Below, one piece after another: positions 17,070 through 25,270 of a stretch of DNA of 64,000 nucleotides. Both the position numbers and the translations under genes were made by a program. The stretch is from Planctomycetia bacterium (GTDB lineage: Bacteria > Planctomycetota > Phycisphaerae > UBA1845 > Fen-1342). Within the stretch, counting starts at the first letter, position 1; every line of letters starts with the position of its first letter. Under the pieces are notes generated by a model, which ran no database searches, was not told where the DNA came from, and saw only the letters and a program-made list of their open reading frames with translations. The stretch spans positions 2,044,616 through 2,108,615 of the forward strand of contig CP054190.1 in NCBI GenBank assembly GCA_015709575.1, in the 5' to 3' direction.

Positions 17070-19025
17070 TCACCCCGTCGCCGAGCTCCAGCGAACAAAC
17101 GCCTCGATCGCCTGGTACTCGGGCAGGCCGAGCTTGTCGTACAACTCCGCCGTGGCGCGGTTGCGATCCTCGGCGCGCTGCCAGAACTCGCGCGTGTCCC
17201 ACGGACCGGGAAAGAGCGCCTTATCCTTCTGAGACTCGTGGTGGAAGATCGCCGTGCGCTTGCGCTCCACTTCATCCGGCGACAGCGGCACGGCCATCTC
17301 GATCTGGTGCGGCTCCCACTCCTGCCACGCACCGCGATAGAGCCACGCTTCGCAGTTTCTCATCCAGCTTCGCGAGGCCAGGCGCTTCATTGCCGCGTCG
17401 ATCGCGGCCAGGCAGACGCGATGGGTGCCGTGCGGGTCGGAGAGATCGCCGGCGGCGTACAACTGCTGCGGCTGCACATGATCGAGCAGGTCCACGATGA
17501 TCTGCACGTCCGCATCGCTCAGCGGCTTCTTCTTGACACGACCGGTTTCATAAAACGGCAGATCGAGGAAATGCACGTTTTCCGGCTTGACACCGCTGTA
17601 TTGCGCGGCGGCGCGGGCCTCGCTGCGACGAATGAGCGCCTTGATCTTCTGCAGCTCCGACGTGTCGATCTCGCCCGGGCGTTTGCGAGCAACAAACGCC
17701 TCCACCGCCTGCTCGATCGTGCTGATCTGCTTCTCTTCGAGCAGGTTGAACGCGCGCGCGAACTCCGTCACGAAGTCGCAGTGGCGGATGGCCTTGTCGT
17801 CGAACACCGCGATGTTGCCCGAGGTCTGGTAGGCGACGTGCACCTCGTGCCCCTGCTCGCAGAGCCGGGAGAACGTGCCGCCCATGCTGATCACGTCGTC
17901 GTCGGGGTGCGGGCTGAAGACCACCACGCGCTTCGGAAAGACATCGGCCGAGCCGTCGGGTCGGCTGCGACCGGGCTTGCCGCCCGGCCAGCCGGTGATG
18001 GTGTTCTGCAACCCGCGGAAAATGCGGATGTTCAGGTCGTACGCGCTGCCGCCTTCGCTGAGAAGCTCCTGCAGGCCGTGTTCGTTATAGTCCTCGGCGA
18101 CCAGCTTCAGCACCGGCTTGCCGACCTTCAGTGCCAGCCAGATGACCGCGCGACGAGTGATCTGCTCATCCCACTTTTCGCCCCGCTCCGCCAGCGGACC
18201 CAGCAGCCAGGGCGTCTTGACCGGCGTCAGCTCCGAAGCCGCAGCAGGATCGAGTACGAACTGGGCGTCCGGATGCTCCTGCAGAAAGCTCGCGGCGACG
18301 CTGACGTTCACCGGCCCTTCGACCGACTCGCGAATGATCCGTGCCTTGCCTTCGCCGAACGCCATCAACAGGATGCGGCGCGCGTCCAGAATCGATCCGA
18401 CCCCCATCGTGATCGCGCGGCGCGGGACATTCCACTCGCCGAAGAAATCACTGGCGGCGTCGAGGCGCGTCACGCGGTCAAGCGTGATCAGGCGCGTCCG
18501 GCTGGTGCGACCGGAGCCCGGCTCGTTAAAGCCGATGTGCCCCGTCCTTCCGACACCCAGTATCTGAAGGTCGATGCCGCCCGCGTCACGAATCGCCTGC
18601 TCATACCGATCGCAGGCGGCGGCGATCTGATCCTGGGCCAGCGTGCCGTCCGGCACGTGCACGTTGCGCTTGTCAATGTCGATGTGATCGAACAGGTATT
18701 CCGACATGAACCGGTGGTAGCTCTGCAGCGCATCCGGCGTCATCGGCCAGTACTCATCCAGGTTGAACGTCACCACATTGGCGAAGCTCAGCCCCTCGTC
18801 TCGGTGCATTCGTACGAGTTCGTCATATACGCCCTGCGGCGTGCTGCCCGTCGCCAGCCCGAGCACGCATCGCTCACCCCGCGCCGCCTTCTCGCGAATC
18901 AGCGCCGCGATCTCCTGCGCGACGGAGATGCTCGCCTCCTGCGCGGATTGGAACATGAGCGTGTTGGGCGTCACGCGCCGGCAGGGCGGGCGGCGCGACG
19001 CGGGCTGCGACGATAGTGCGGTCAT
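17070..19025 (-). CDS. NagB-like glucosamine-6-phosphate deaminase fused to PIG-L/LmbE deacetylase
   Basis: 651 aa. Residues 20-280 are a NagB domain: GLATGSTPQGVYDEL (phosphate site), NLDEYW (D90, E91) and GRTGHIGFNEPGS with catalytic H163. Residues about 365-620 are a PIG-L/LmbE domain with FSPHPDDDVISMGG and DPHGTH, the zinc site of GlcNAc deacetylases. NagB converts glucosamine 6-phosphate to fructose 6-phosphate and ammonia; the LmbE part could supply it by removing the acetyl group. Such fusions are known in Bacteroidetes. The start at 19025 has GGTGGAG 7 nt upstream. No transporter or NagA is near. HPDDD replaces the usual HPDDE. Confidence 0.88.
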   Translation of the reverse strand: MTALSSQPASRRPPCRRVTPNTLMFQSAQEASISVAQEIAALIREKAARGERCVLGLATGSTPQGVYDELVRMHRDEGLSFANVVTFNLDEYWPMTPDALQSYHRFMSEYLFDHIDIDKRNVHVPDGTLAQDQIAAACDRYEQAIRDAGGIDLQILGVGRTGHIGFNEPGSGRTSRTRLITLDRVTRLDAASDFFGEWNVPRRAITMGVGSILDARRILLMAFGEGKARIIRESVEGPVNVSVAASFLQEHPDAQFVLDPAAASELTPVKTPWLLGPLAERGEKWDEQITRRAVIWLALKVGKPVLKLVAEDYNEHGLQELLSEGGSAYDLNIRIFRGLQNTITGWPGGKPGRSRPDGSADVFPKRVVVFSPHPDDDVISMGGTFSRLCEQGHEVHVAYQTSGNIAVFDDKAIRHCDFVTEFARAFNLLEEKQISTIEQAVEAFVARKRPGEIDTSELQKIKALIRRSEARAAAQYSGVKPENVHFLDLPFYETGRVKKKPLSDADVQIIVDLLDHVQPQQLYAAGDLSDPHGTHRVCLAAIDAAMKRLASRSWMRNCEAWLYRGAWQEWEPHQIEMAVPLSPDEVERKRTAIFHHESQKDKALFPGPWDTREFWQRAEDRNRATAELYDKLGLPEYQAIEAFVRWSSATG

Positions 19026-19225
19026 CGAACAATTCTCCACCGAAGCGGCCCGCGCGGCATCGTCCCACGACGGCGAGACCGGCTCCAGAGCGTTATATAA
19101 CAATATCTCGGATGTTCCGCAGCCGTGCGCGGACCGGCGCGGTGCAAATCCGGCGCGCCGATGATACCCTGCCAATCAGCAAGGTTCGATGAGCCCCGCA
19201 GTTCCGGGATTCGGAGTTCCGCCAG

Positions 19226-20011
19226 ATGATCGACCTATCCGGCCGTCGGGCGCTGGTGTGCGGCAGCACGCAGGGCATTGGCCGCGCGACGGCCGAGCGG
19301 CTGGCGGCGCTGGGAGCGCGCATCACGCTGCTCGCCCGGGATGCCGCGGCGCTCGCGACCGTGCGGGCGGCGCTGCCGAGCGTGAGCGGCGCGGAGCATG
19401 GAGCGCTGACGGCGGATTTTCGCGATCCGGTGGCGGTGAGCGACGTCGTCCGGTCGCATATCGCCCGCACCGGGCCGATTGAGATACTGGTCAACAACAC
19501 CGGTGGTCCGCCGGCGGGGCCGCTGCTGGATGCCGCGCCGCAGGCGTTCATTGACGCTGTGACCATGCACATCTGCTGCAATCACCTGCTGGTGCAGGCG
19601 CTGGCGCCGGGAATGCGTGAGCGCGGCTACGGCAGGATCATCAACATCATTTCGACGTCGGTGCGCCAGCCAATTCCCGGGTTGGGCGTGTCAAACACGA
19701 TCCGCGCGGCGGTGGCGGCCTGGGCCAAGACGCTGGCGGGCGAACTGGCGCCCCACGCAATTACCGTGAACAACGTACTGCCAGGCTATACCTGCACCGG
19801 CAGGCTATCGTCGTTGATTCGGGCGCGGGCGGAAAAACAGAGTGTGACGGCGGAAAGCGTGGAAGACGCCATGCGCCGCGAAACGCCGCTGGGGCGCTTC
19901 GCCGCGCCCGAAGAAATTGCGGACGCCGTGGCGTTTCTCGCGTCGGCGTCGGCGGGATACATCACGGGCGTCAGCCTGCCGGTGGACGGTGGACGCATTT
20001 CTGCGATCTGA
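19226..20011 (+). CDS. SDR-family protein lacking the YxxxK motif
   Basis: 261 aa. It has a Rossmann nucleotide site (GSTQGIGR, residues 13-20), NNTG at about 91-94 and a C-terminal GGR ending, all as in FabG-like short-chain dehydrogenases. The catalytic Ser of IISTS is kept, but the Tyr-x-x-x-Lys pair is replaced: GVSNTIRAAVAAW puts Ser and Arg at those places. This variant recurs as a subfamily, so it is not simply a broken gene. It stands 49 bp before an aldehyde dehydrogenase gene of the aminomuconate/hydroxymuconate semialdehyde type, which suggests one operon in aromatic or tryptophan-derived catabolism; that link is inference. Confidence 0.75.
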   Translation: MIDLSGRRALVCGSTQGIGRATAERLAALGARITLLARDAAALATVRAALPSVSGAEHGALTADFRDPVAVSDVVRSHIARTGPIEILVNNTGGPPAGPLLDAAPQAFIDAVTMHICCNHLLVQALAPGMRERGYGRIINIISTSVRQPIPGLGVSNTIRAAVAAWAKTLAGELAPHAITVNNVLPGYTCTGRLSSLIRARAEKQSVTAESVEDAMRRETPLGRFAAPEEIADAVAFLASASAGYITGVSLPVDGGRISAI

Positions 20012-20060
20012 AGGGCGCCGCTCGCGCTGATCCTGAGTAATCCAATCGCGGAGTGCCGCA

Positions 20061-21509
20061 TTGCAGCGGATTCTGAATTTCGTAAACGGTGAGCCGCGGC
20101 CGGCCATCAGCGGCGGCACACTTGAAGTGCATGAACCCGCGGTCGGCCGGGCGTACGCGCTCGCCCCCGATAGCGACGCGCGTGACCTGGATTCCGCGAT
20201 TGTTGCGGCGGAGCAGGCATTCCCGGCCTGGTCACGCAGCGGGGCGGAGTCGCGTTCCAATCATCTGCTGGCCATCGCCGCAGCGATTGAGTCGCGGATG
20301 GAGGAGTTCGCGCGCGCCGAGTCAATCGACACCGGTAAGCCAATCGCGCTGGCGCGGACCATGGACATCCCGCGCAGCGTCCGTAATTTCCGCTTCTTTG
20401 CAACCGCCGTCCTGCACGAGCGCAACGACGCGCACGTGACCAATCACGCGGCGCTCAATTACACGCTTCGCCGCCCGCGCGGCGTGGTCGGGCTGATCTC
20501 CCCCTGGAATCTGCCGCTGTACCTGCTCAGTTGGAAGATTGCACCGGCGCTGGCGGTCGGCAACACCGCGGTTGCCAAACCCAGCGAGATCGCGCCGATG
20601 ACGGCCCACCTGTTGGCCGACGTATGCCGGCAGACGGGGCTGCCACCGGGCGTGCTGAACGTCGTGCACGGTTTGGGGCCGAAGGTCGGCGGACCGATCG
20701 CATCGGACCCGCGCCTCGGGACCATTTCGTTCACGGGCGGTACGGTGACGGGCCGCTCGATCGCGCTGGCCGCCGCCCCCCATTTCAAGAAACTGGCACT
20801 GGAGATGGGCGGCAAGAACGCAACGGTCGTTTTTGCAGACGCGGATTTCGAGCAAGCCGTGTCTGAAAGCGTGCGAGCCGCGTTTGCGAATCAGGGCCAG
20901 GTGTGCCTTTGCGGCTCGCGCGTCCTGGTCGAAAAGTCAATTTACGCACAATTCACTGATGCGTTCGTGCAGCGCACGCGGGCTCTGCGCATCGGCGACC
21001 CGCTGGATGAAGCCACAACGCAGGGCGCACTCTCGTCACAGGCACATCTCGACAAGGTGAAGCGGTACGTCGCGCTCGCGCGCGCGGAAGGCGGCCGGAT
21101 CATCTGCGGCGATGACCCAATCGTGCTGCCGGAGCGCTGTCGCAACGGGTGGTTCCACCCCCCTACCGTGATCGTCGGCCTGGACCCGCACTGCGGCGTG
21201 AACCAGGAGGAGATCTTCGGGCCGGTCGTGACCCTGTCGCCGTTCTCGAACGACGCGGAGGCGGTATCGCTGGCGAATTCAACCATCTACGGGCTGTCAG
21301 CGTCGCTCTGGACGCGCGATCTGAACCGTGCACTGCGCGTCAGCGAGCAGCTCGACGTCGGTACAGTATGGGTTAACTGCTGGCTATTACGTGACTTGCG
21401 CGTTCCATTCGGCGGCACAAAGCAGAGCGGATTGGGACGTGAAGGTGGCGAGGAGGCGCTGCACTTCTTCACGGAGCCGAAAAACGTCTGCGTTCGCACG
21501 ACGGCGTGA
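20061..21509 (+). CDS. Aldehyde dehydrogenase, hydroxy/aminomuconic semialdehyde type
   Basis: 482 aa with a TTG start preceded by GGAG. NAD-dependent ALDH marks are all present: SPWNLPLYL (N at about 152), KPSEIAP, FTGGTVTGRSIA, catalytic Glu in LEMGGKN (about 253) and catalytic Cys in NQGQVCLCGSR (about 287). The C-terminal WVNCWLLRDLRVPFGG and KQSGLGREGGEEALHFFTE are close to 2-aminomuconic and 2-hydroxymuconic semialdehyde dehydrogenases (ALDH8 group), enzymes of kynurenine and catechol meta-cleavage routes. No dioxygenase or kynureninase lies in the window, so the substrate is a guess. It is likely in one operon with the preceding SDR gene. Confidence 0.85.
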   Translation: MQRILNFVNGEPRPAISGGTLEVHEPAVGRAYALAPDSDARDLDSAIVAAEQAFPAWSRSGAESRSNHLLAIAAAIESRMEEFARAESIDTGKPIALARTMDIPRSVRNFRFFATAVLHERNDAHVTNHAALNYTLRRPRGVVGLISPWNLPLYLLSWKIAPALAVGNTAVAKPSEIAPMTAHLLADVCRQTGLPPGVLNVVHGLGPKVGGPIASDPRLGTISFTGGTVTGRSIALAAAPHFKKLALEMGGKNATVVFADADFEQAVSESVRAAFANQGQVCLCGSRVLVEKSIYAQFTDAFVQRTRALRIGDPLDEATTQGALSSQAHLDKVKRYVALARAEGGRIICGDDPIVLPERCRNGWFHPPTVIVGLDPHCGVNQEEIFGPVVTLSPFSNDAEAVSLANSTIYGLSASLWTRDLNRALRVSEQLDVGTVWVNCWLLRDLRVPFGGTKQSGLGREGGEEALHFFTEPKNVCVRTTA

Positions 21510-21707
21510 GATGGCGACGCTCAACCACCCCGGCGTGCGGATGGCGCCGAGCATCGAATTTTAATTCGAATTAGCAACGCAACCCTTGTCCCGCCAGCCG
21601 GCTACGGCATAGCATTCGACAAGCCCCCAGAGCGGTTTAGCCGCATGCGCCAGGACGTCCCTCTCCCCTAGCTGGCGCGAGAGTCCTATAATTTCAGGAG
21701 GACGTCC

Positions 21708-23156
21708 ATGTTCCGATTCACCACTGCGCCCGTGTTCTGTTCTGCGCTGGCCCTGCTGCTCTCGCAGCAGCTTGCGATGGCCGGCGATGGCCCTCCTCCG
21801 CCCGATTGTGAAATGCGCCCGATCCTGGGCGACGTGAACTGCGACGGGCTGTTCAACAACTTCGACATCGACGCGTTTGTTCTGGCGTTGACCTTCCCCG
21901 AGCAGTTTGCTCTCAGTTTTCCGGGCTGCGACCCGATGAACGGCGACGCGAACGCGGACGGAGTCCTGAACAACTTCGATATCGATCCGTTCGTGGAGTT
22001 GATTGTCAATCAGCCGCGCGTCAGCGCCGACCCCGGCGGGCCGTACAGCGCGGAATGCAGCGGCGAGAGCATTCAACTCGCGATTGACGGGCGCTGCTCG
22101 CGTTCTATCGACGGTGCGGACATGCAGTACGCGTGGACGTCGAATTGCCCGGATCTGATTTTCAGCGATCCCGGCAGCCCGACACCGATGGTCACGGTGC
22201 CGAGCACGGCAGCCTGCACCCAGGAGTGTGTAATCACGTTGACGGTGACGGCCATCTCTCCGCCGGCCGGCGGAACGGGAACGAACGTCAATCAGCGCGC
22301 CACGCGCATCACCATCACGGACACGGCGCCGCCGACCGTGACGCCGCCGGCCAACCTGGTCGCCGAGTGCGGCACTCCGATGGACACGGCCGCGCTTGGG
22401 AATGCAACGATCGTGGATGCGTGTGACCCCGATCCGCAGGTCGTCGTCTTAGACACGCCGACTGAGAACGGGTTCGTGCGCCGCTGGACCGCGACGGACG
22501 CCTGCGGCAACTCGGCCAGCGCTGAGCAGGTCGTCGTCGTCGCCGACACGCGCGCGCCGGTGATTGAGTGCTCGGCCAACGTCGAGCTGACTGCGCCGAG
22601 CGATGACGGGATGCCTGCCGAAGAAATTCCAATTTCGGCCGGCGCAGGGGACGACTGTGACCCGAACCCGGTGCTGACCGACAACCGTCCGAAGGGAATG
22701 TTCCCGATTGGCCTGACGCCGGTCACGTTTACTGCCACGGACGCGGCAGGCAACGCCGCAACCTGCATCGTGAACGTGATGATCAACGCCCCGACGGGGA
22801 ACACCAACGGAAACACGAACGGCAACGGCAATTCCAACGGAAATAACAACGGCGGCGGCAATACGAACTCCAACGGCAACTCAAACTCGAACGGCAACTC
22901 AAATTCCAGTGGAAACTCCAATTCGGGCGGAAACTCAAATTCCGGTGTGCCGGACGACAGCACGCGTCCGCCCGCCAACACCAATTCCAGCGACCCGGCG
23001 GCCGACGACGGCGATCAGGCCCAGCGGGACCGGAGGTTCCAGGAGGAGTACGTCGTCAGCGTCATGCGCACGCCGATGTGCGCGCCACTGGGCTTTGCCG
23101 GGTTCGGACTGATGCTGGCCGGCTTCGCCCTGCAGCGACGCGCCTGGCGGTGCTGA
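21708..23156 (+). CDS. Secreted dockerin-like surface protein with HYR modules and C-terminal membrane tail
   Basis: 482 aa. Signal peptide (residues 1-25), then a Ca-binding dockerin pair: GDVNCDGLFNNFDID (41-55) and GDANADGVLNNFDID (80-94). A PKD-like module with paired Cys (about 105-195) is followed by two HYR-like modules (about 205-365). Then comes a 50-residue linker of Asn, Gly and Ser, an acidic-basic stretch, and a C-terminal helix (PLGFAGFGLMLAGFAL) with QRRAWRC at the end. The tail looks like a sorting or anchoring signal, like the PEP-CTERM or MYXO-CTERM groups, but I do not recognise the exact class. AGGAGGA lies 5 nt before the ATG. Probably a cell-surface adhesive or scaffold protein. 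Confidence 0.78.
   Translation: MFRFTTAPVFCSALALLLSQQLAMAGDGPPPPDCEMRPILGDVNCDGLFNNFDIDAFVLALTFPEQFALSFPGCDPMNGDANADGVLNNFDIDPFVELIVNQPRVSADPGGPYSAECSGESIQLAIDGRCSRSIDGADMQYAWTSNCPDLIFSDPGSPTPMVTVPSTAACTQECVITLTVTAISPPAGGTGTNVNQRATRITITDTAPPTVTPPANLVAECGTPMDTAALGNATIVDACDPDPQVVVLDTPTENGFVRRWTATDACGNSASAEQVVVVADTRAPVIECSANVELTAPSDDGMPAEEIPISAGAGDDCDPNPVLTDNRPKGMFPIGLTPVTFTATDAAGNAATCIVNVMINAPTGNTNGNTNGNGNSNGNNNGGGNTNSNGNSNSNGNSNSSGNSNSGGNSNSGVPDDSTRPPANTNSSDPAADDGDQAQRDRRFQEEYVVSVMRTPMCAPLGFAGFGLMLAGFALQRRAWRC
22798..22947 (+). repeat. Degenerate Asn/Gly/Ser codon repeat
   Basis: The stretch codes for about 50 residues of Asn, Gly and Ser with a recurring core of Gly-Asn-Ser-Asn, using AAC/AAT, GGC/GGA and TCC/TCA in varying order. 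The DNA units are imperfect, so it has drifted from an ancestral short repeat under pressure on the residues and not on the bases. It serves as the flexible linker before the C-terminal tail. Confidence 0.8.
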
Positions 23157-23508
23157 ACCAGACTGATGGTGCCCGCTCCCGGGTGCCGATAATGACAGTG
23201 TGGCGTTGGGTTTTTCGACGCCGATCGGAGCATTTTCGTAGTGGGTCCACGGGCGGATGGAGCTGGTGCCCGACAGTTGTCGGAAGGCGGGTGCTAGAGC
23301 GACGACTATCTCGCGTCCGGGCATTCCGGCGCATACGGGCTGCTGCGGCGTCGACTGTGTGTCGCTGCGCCGGAGCGGTTGAGCCGCCGGACAGAACGGG
23401 TGGCGCCGCCGTTGGGCGGCTGATCGTCGATGCTCGCTACGAGCAGTTTGAGAAACTGGCTGGCGCGCCTGGCTGGGCGGCAGCAGAACTGAATCACGGA
23501 AGGACTCA
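23157..23508. other. Gene-free stretch
   Basis: I see no convincing gene, RNA or terminator between the surface protein and the small lipoprotein. GGAAGGA at the right end is the ribosome site of the next gene. Confidence 0.4.
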
Positions 23509-23751
23509 ATGATGAAGCGAACCATTCAAAGCGCAGTCCTGCTGGCGGCGCTCGTCGGAATCCTCGGATCCTCCACCGGCTGCCGTCGCACCGGGTGGGT
23601 GCTTCCGCCGTTCATCGGCGGGACGGTGTTCGGGTTCCTGCTGGCGGGCGGGCAGAACGTGTCCGTGACCGTCGAGCGCAACTGCTTTGAAAACGGTGTC
23701 CCGGTGGATTGCTCGCAAATCCCGGGCGCGCAAAGCGCCGGCACGAACTGA
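23509..23751 (+). CDS. Small lipoprotein
   Basis: 80 aa. MMKRTIQSAVLLAALVGILG and the lipobox SSTGC (Cys25) mark a lipoprotein. The mature part has a hydrophobic glycine-rich segment (PPFIGGTVFGFLLAGG), then VTVERNCFENGVPVDCS with two Cys. ATG codons at 23509 and 23512 are both possible; GGAAGGA suits either. Unknown function. It is near, and on the same strand as, the dockerin-like surface gene, but 350 bp away. Confidence 0.6.
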   Translation: MMKRTIQSAVLLAALVGILGSSTGCRRTGWVLPPFIGGTVFGFLLAGGQNVSVTVERNCFENGVPVDCSQIPGAQSAGTN

Positions 23752-23989
23752 CCGGTTGATCTCGCTTGCCCCCGTGCATCGCCGTTGCGTCCACATTCGC
23801 GGCGCGGCGATGCGCGGGGGCGCTCGCACCTCCCTGCTCCCGCTCGCTCGCGCCCTGCCGTCGCAACCTGCGGCGCGCCTTCGACGCCCCGCCTGCGCCG
23901 CGCGCGGGTATATTCCTCCGGCAGACGGTCGCCGATGAGACGTTCGGCGGCGCAACGGCGACATTGCAGGCATCTGCTCTGAGGAACTC

Positions 23990-25231
23990 ATGATCTCCGA
24001 GGAAATCACGCTCGAAGGCCACATCATCGACTGGCCTGTGCTGACGAAAGTGCTCGACGGCATCAACAGCGCCGGCGGCGGCTTCCGCATCATCGAACTG
24101 CATATTGGCCGCACCAAGGCCGAGCGCAGCCACGCCACGATCGAAGTGTCAGCTCCTAACCGCACCGAGCTCGCGGCGCTGCTGGAGCGCCTGAAGAATG
24201 AGGGGGCGCTGGTTCGCGAAACTCCGGACGCCGAAGTCCAGGTGGCCGACATGGATGGCGCGTTTCCCGAGGCGTTCTACTCCTCGACGAACATCCAGAC
24301 CTATATCCGGCACAAGGGCGACTGGTGCGAAGTGCAGGATCAGGAGATGGACTGCGGCATCGTTCACGATCCGCGGAACAACACTTTTCGCTGTGTCCCG
24401 ATCGCCAACATCCGCAAGGGCGATCGGATCGTCTGCGGGCATCGTGGAATCAAGACGGCCTCCGTCGCGAAAGAGAAGGAGGGCGGCGGCTTCGAGTTCA
24501 TGTCCAGCGAGATTTCCACGGAGAAGCCGAAGAACGCGATCATCCGCAATTGCGCGCAGCTCATGCACCGCGTCCGGCAGAGCGGACAGAAACTGCTGAT
24601 CGTCGGTGGCCCTGCGATCGTCCACACCGGCGCTTCCGAGCATCTGGAGGCGCTCATCCGCCGCGGCTATTGCCACGTGCTCTTTGCCGGAAACGCCCTC
24701 GCCACGCACGACATGGAGCAAGCGCTTTACGGCACGTCGCTGGGCGTGTATCTCGCCAACGCCGCCCCGGCACACGCCGGCCACGAGCATCACCTTCGCG
24801 CGATCAATACGATCCGGCGCTGCGGCAACATCCGCGCCGCCGTGGACAAGGGCGTACTCAAGAGCGGCATCATGCACGCCTGCATCCGCCACGACGTGGA
24901 GTACGTGCTGGCCGGGTCGATCCGCGACGATGGGCCTCTGCCGGACGTCATCACCGACGCGCTCCAGGCCCAGGATCGCATGCGCGAGTTGATCAAGGGC
25001 GTTGGGTTCGTGTTGATGGTCGCGACCACTCTGCACTCGGTCGCCACCGGGAACTTTCTGCCCGCGTGGATTCCGTGCGTCTGCGTGGACATCTCGCCGT
25101 CCGTCCTGACGAAGCTCGCCGATCGCGGCAGTTGGCAGACCATCGGCCTTGTGACCGACGTCGAGCCGTTCTTCCGCGAGCTGATCCACGAGTTGGACGT
25201 CGTCGAGCGCACGGCCGCCGCCGCGAGCTGA
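23990..25231 (+). CDS. TIGR00300-family ornithine cyclodeaminase-like protein
   Basis: 413 aa. The N-terminal 90 residues (ISEEITLEGHIIDWPVLTKVLD) and the Rossmann-containing remainder (LLIVGGPAIVHTGA, VLFAGNALATHDMEQALYG, GILKSGIMHA-like segment, DDGPLPDVITDA) correspond to the TIGR00300 or LOR/SDH family. Its members include the C-terminal half of cyanobacterial AgrE/ArgZ and a methanogen ornithine cyclodeaminase, which turn ornithine into proline and ammonia with bound NAD. That activity is the best guess. GAGGA lies 6 nt before the ATG. It stands alone, 39 bp before the ABC ATPase gene and possibly cotranscribed with it. Confidence 0.82.
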   Translation: MISEEITLEGHIIDWPVLTKVLDGINSAGGGFRIIELHIGRTKAERSHATIEVSAPNRTELAALLERLKNEGALVRETPDAEVQVADMDGAFPEAFYSSTNIQTYIRHKGDWCEVQDQEMDCGIVHDPRNNTFRCVPIANIRKGDRIVCGHRGIKTASVAKEKEGGGFEFMSSEISTEKPKNAIIRNCAQLMHRVRQSGQKLLIVGGPAIVHTGASEHLEALIRRGYCHVLFAGNALATHDMEQALYGTSLGVYLANAAPAHAGHEHHLRAINTIRRCGNIRAAVDKGVLKSGIMHACIRHDVEYVLAGSIRDDGPLPDVITDALQAQDRMRELIKGVGFVLMVATTLHSVATGNFLPAWIPCVCVDISPSVLTKLADRGSWQTIGLVTDVEPFFRELIHELDVVERTAAAAS

Positions 25232-25270
25232 GTTGTGAACGTCCCGTCCCCGCTTGCAGAGGGTTGAAGC

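Noticed and set aside
16839-19016. A 725-codon open frame on the plus strand opposite the NagB-LmbE gene
   Set aside because: It is the antisense of a clearly coding gene in GC-rich DNA; its translation is Arg/Asp/Ala-rich without any known motif, and it has no ribosome site.
21687-21692. TATAAT as promoter of the surface protein gene
   Set aside because: It lies only 15 bp before the ATG, so transcription would begin inside the ribosome site, and no -35 box stands at the right distance.
22798-22947. Possible CRISPR-like or VNTR array
   Set aside because: The repeats are short and irregular, lie inside a coding frame and encode a low-complexity linker; there are no spacers.
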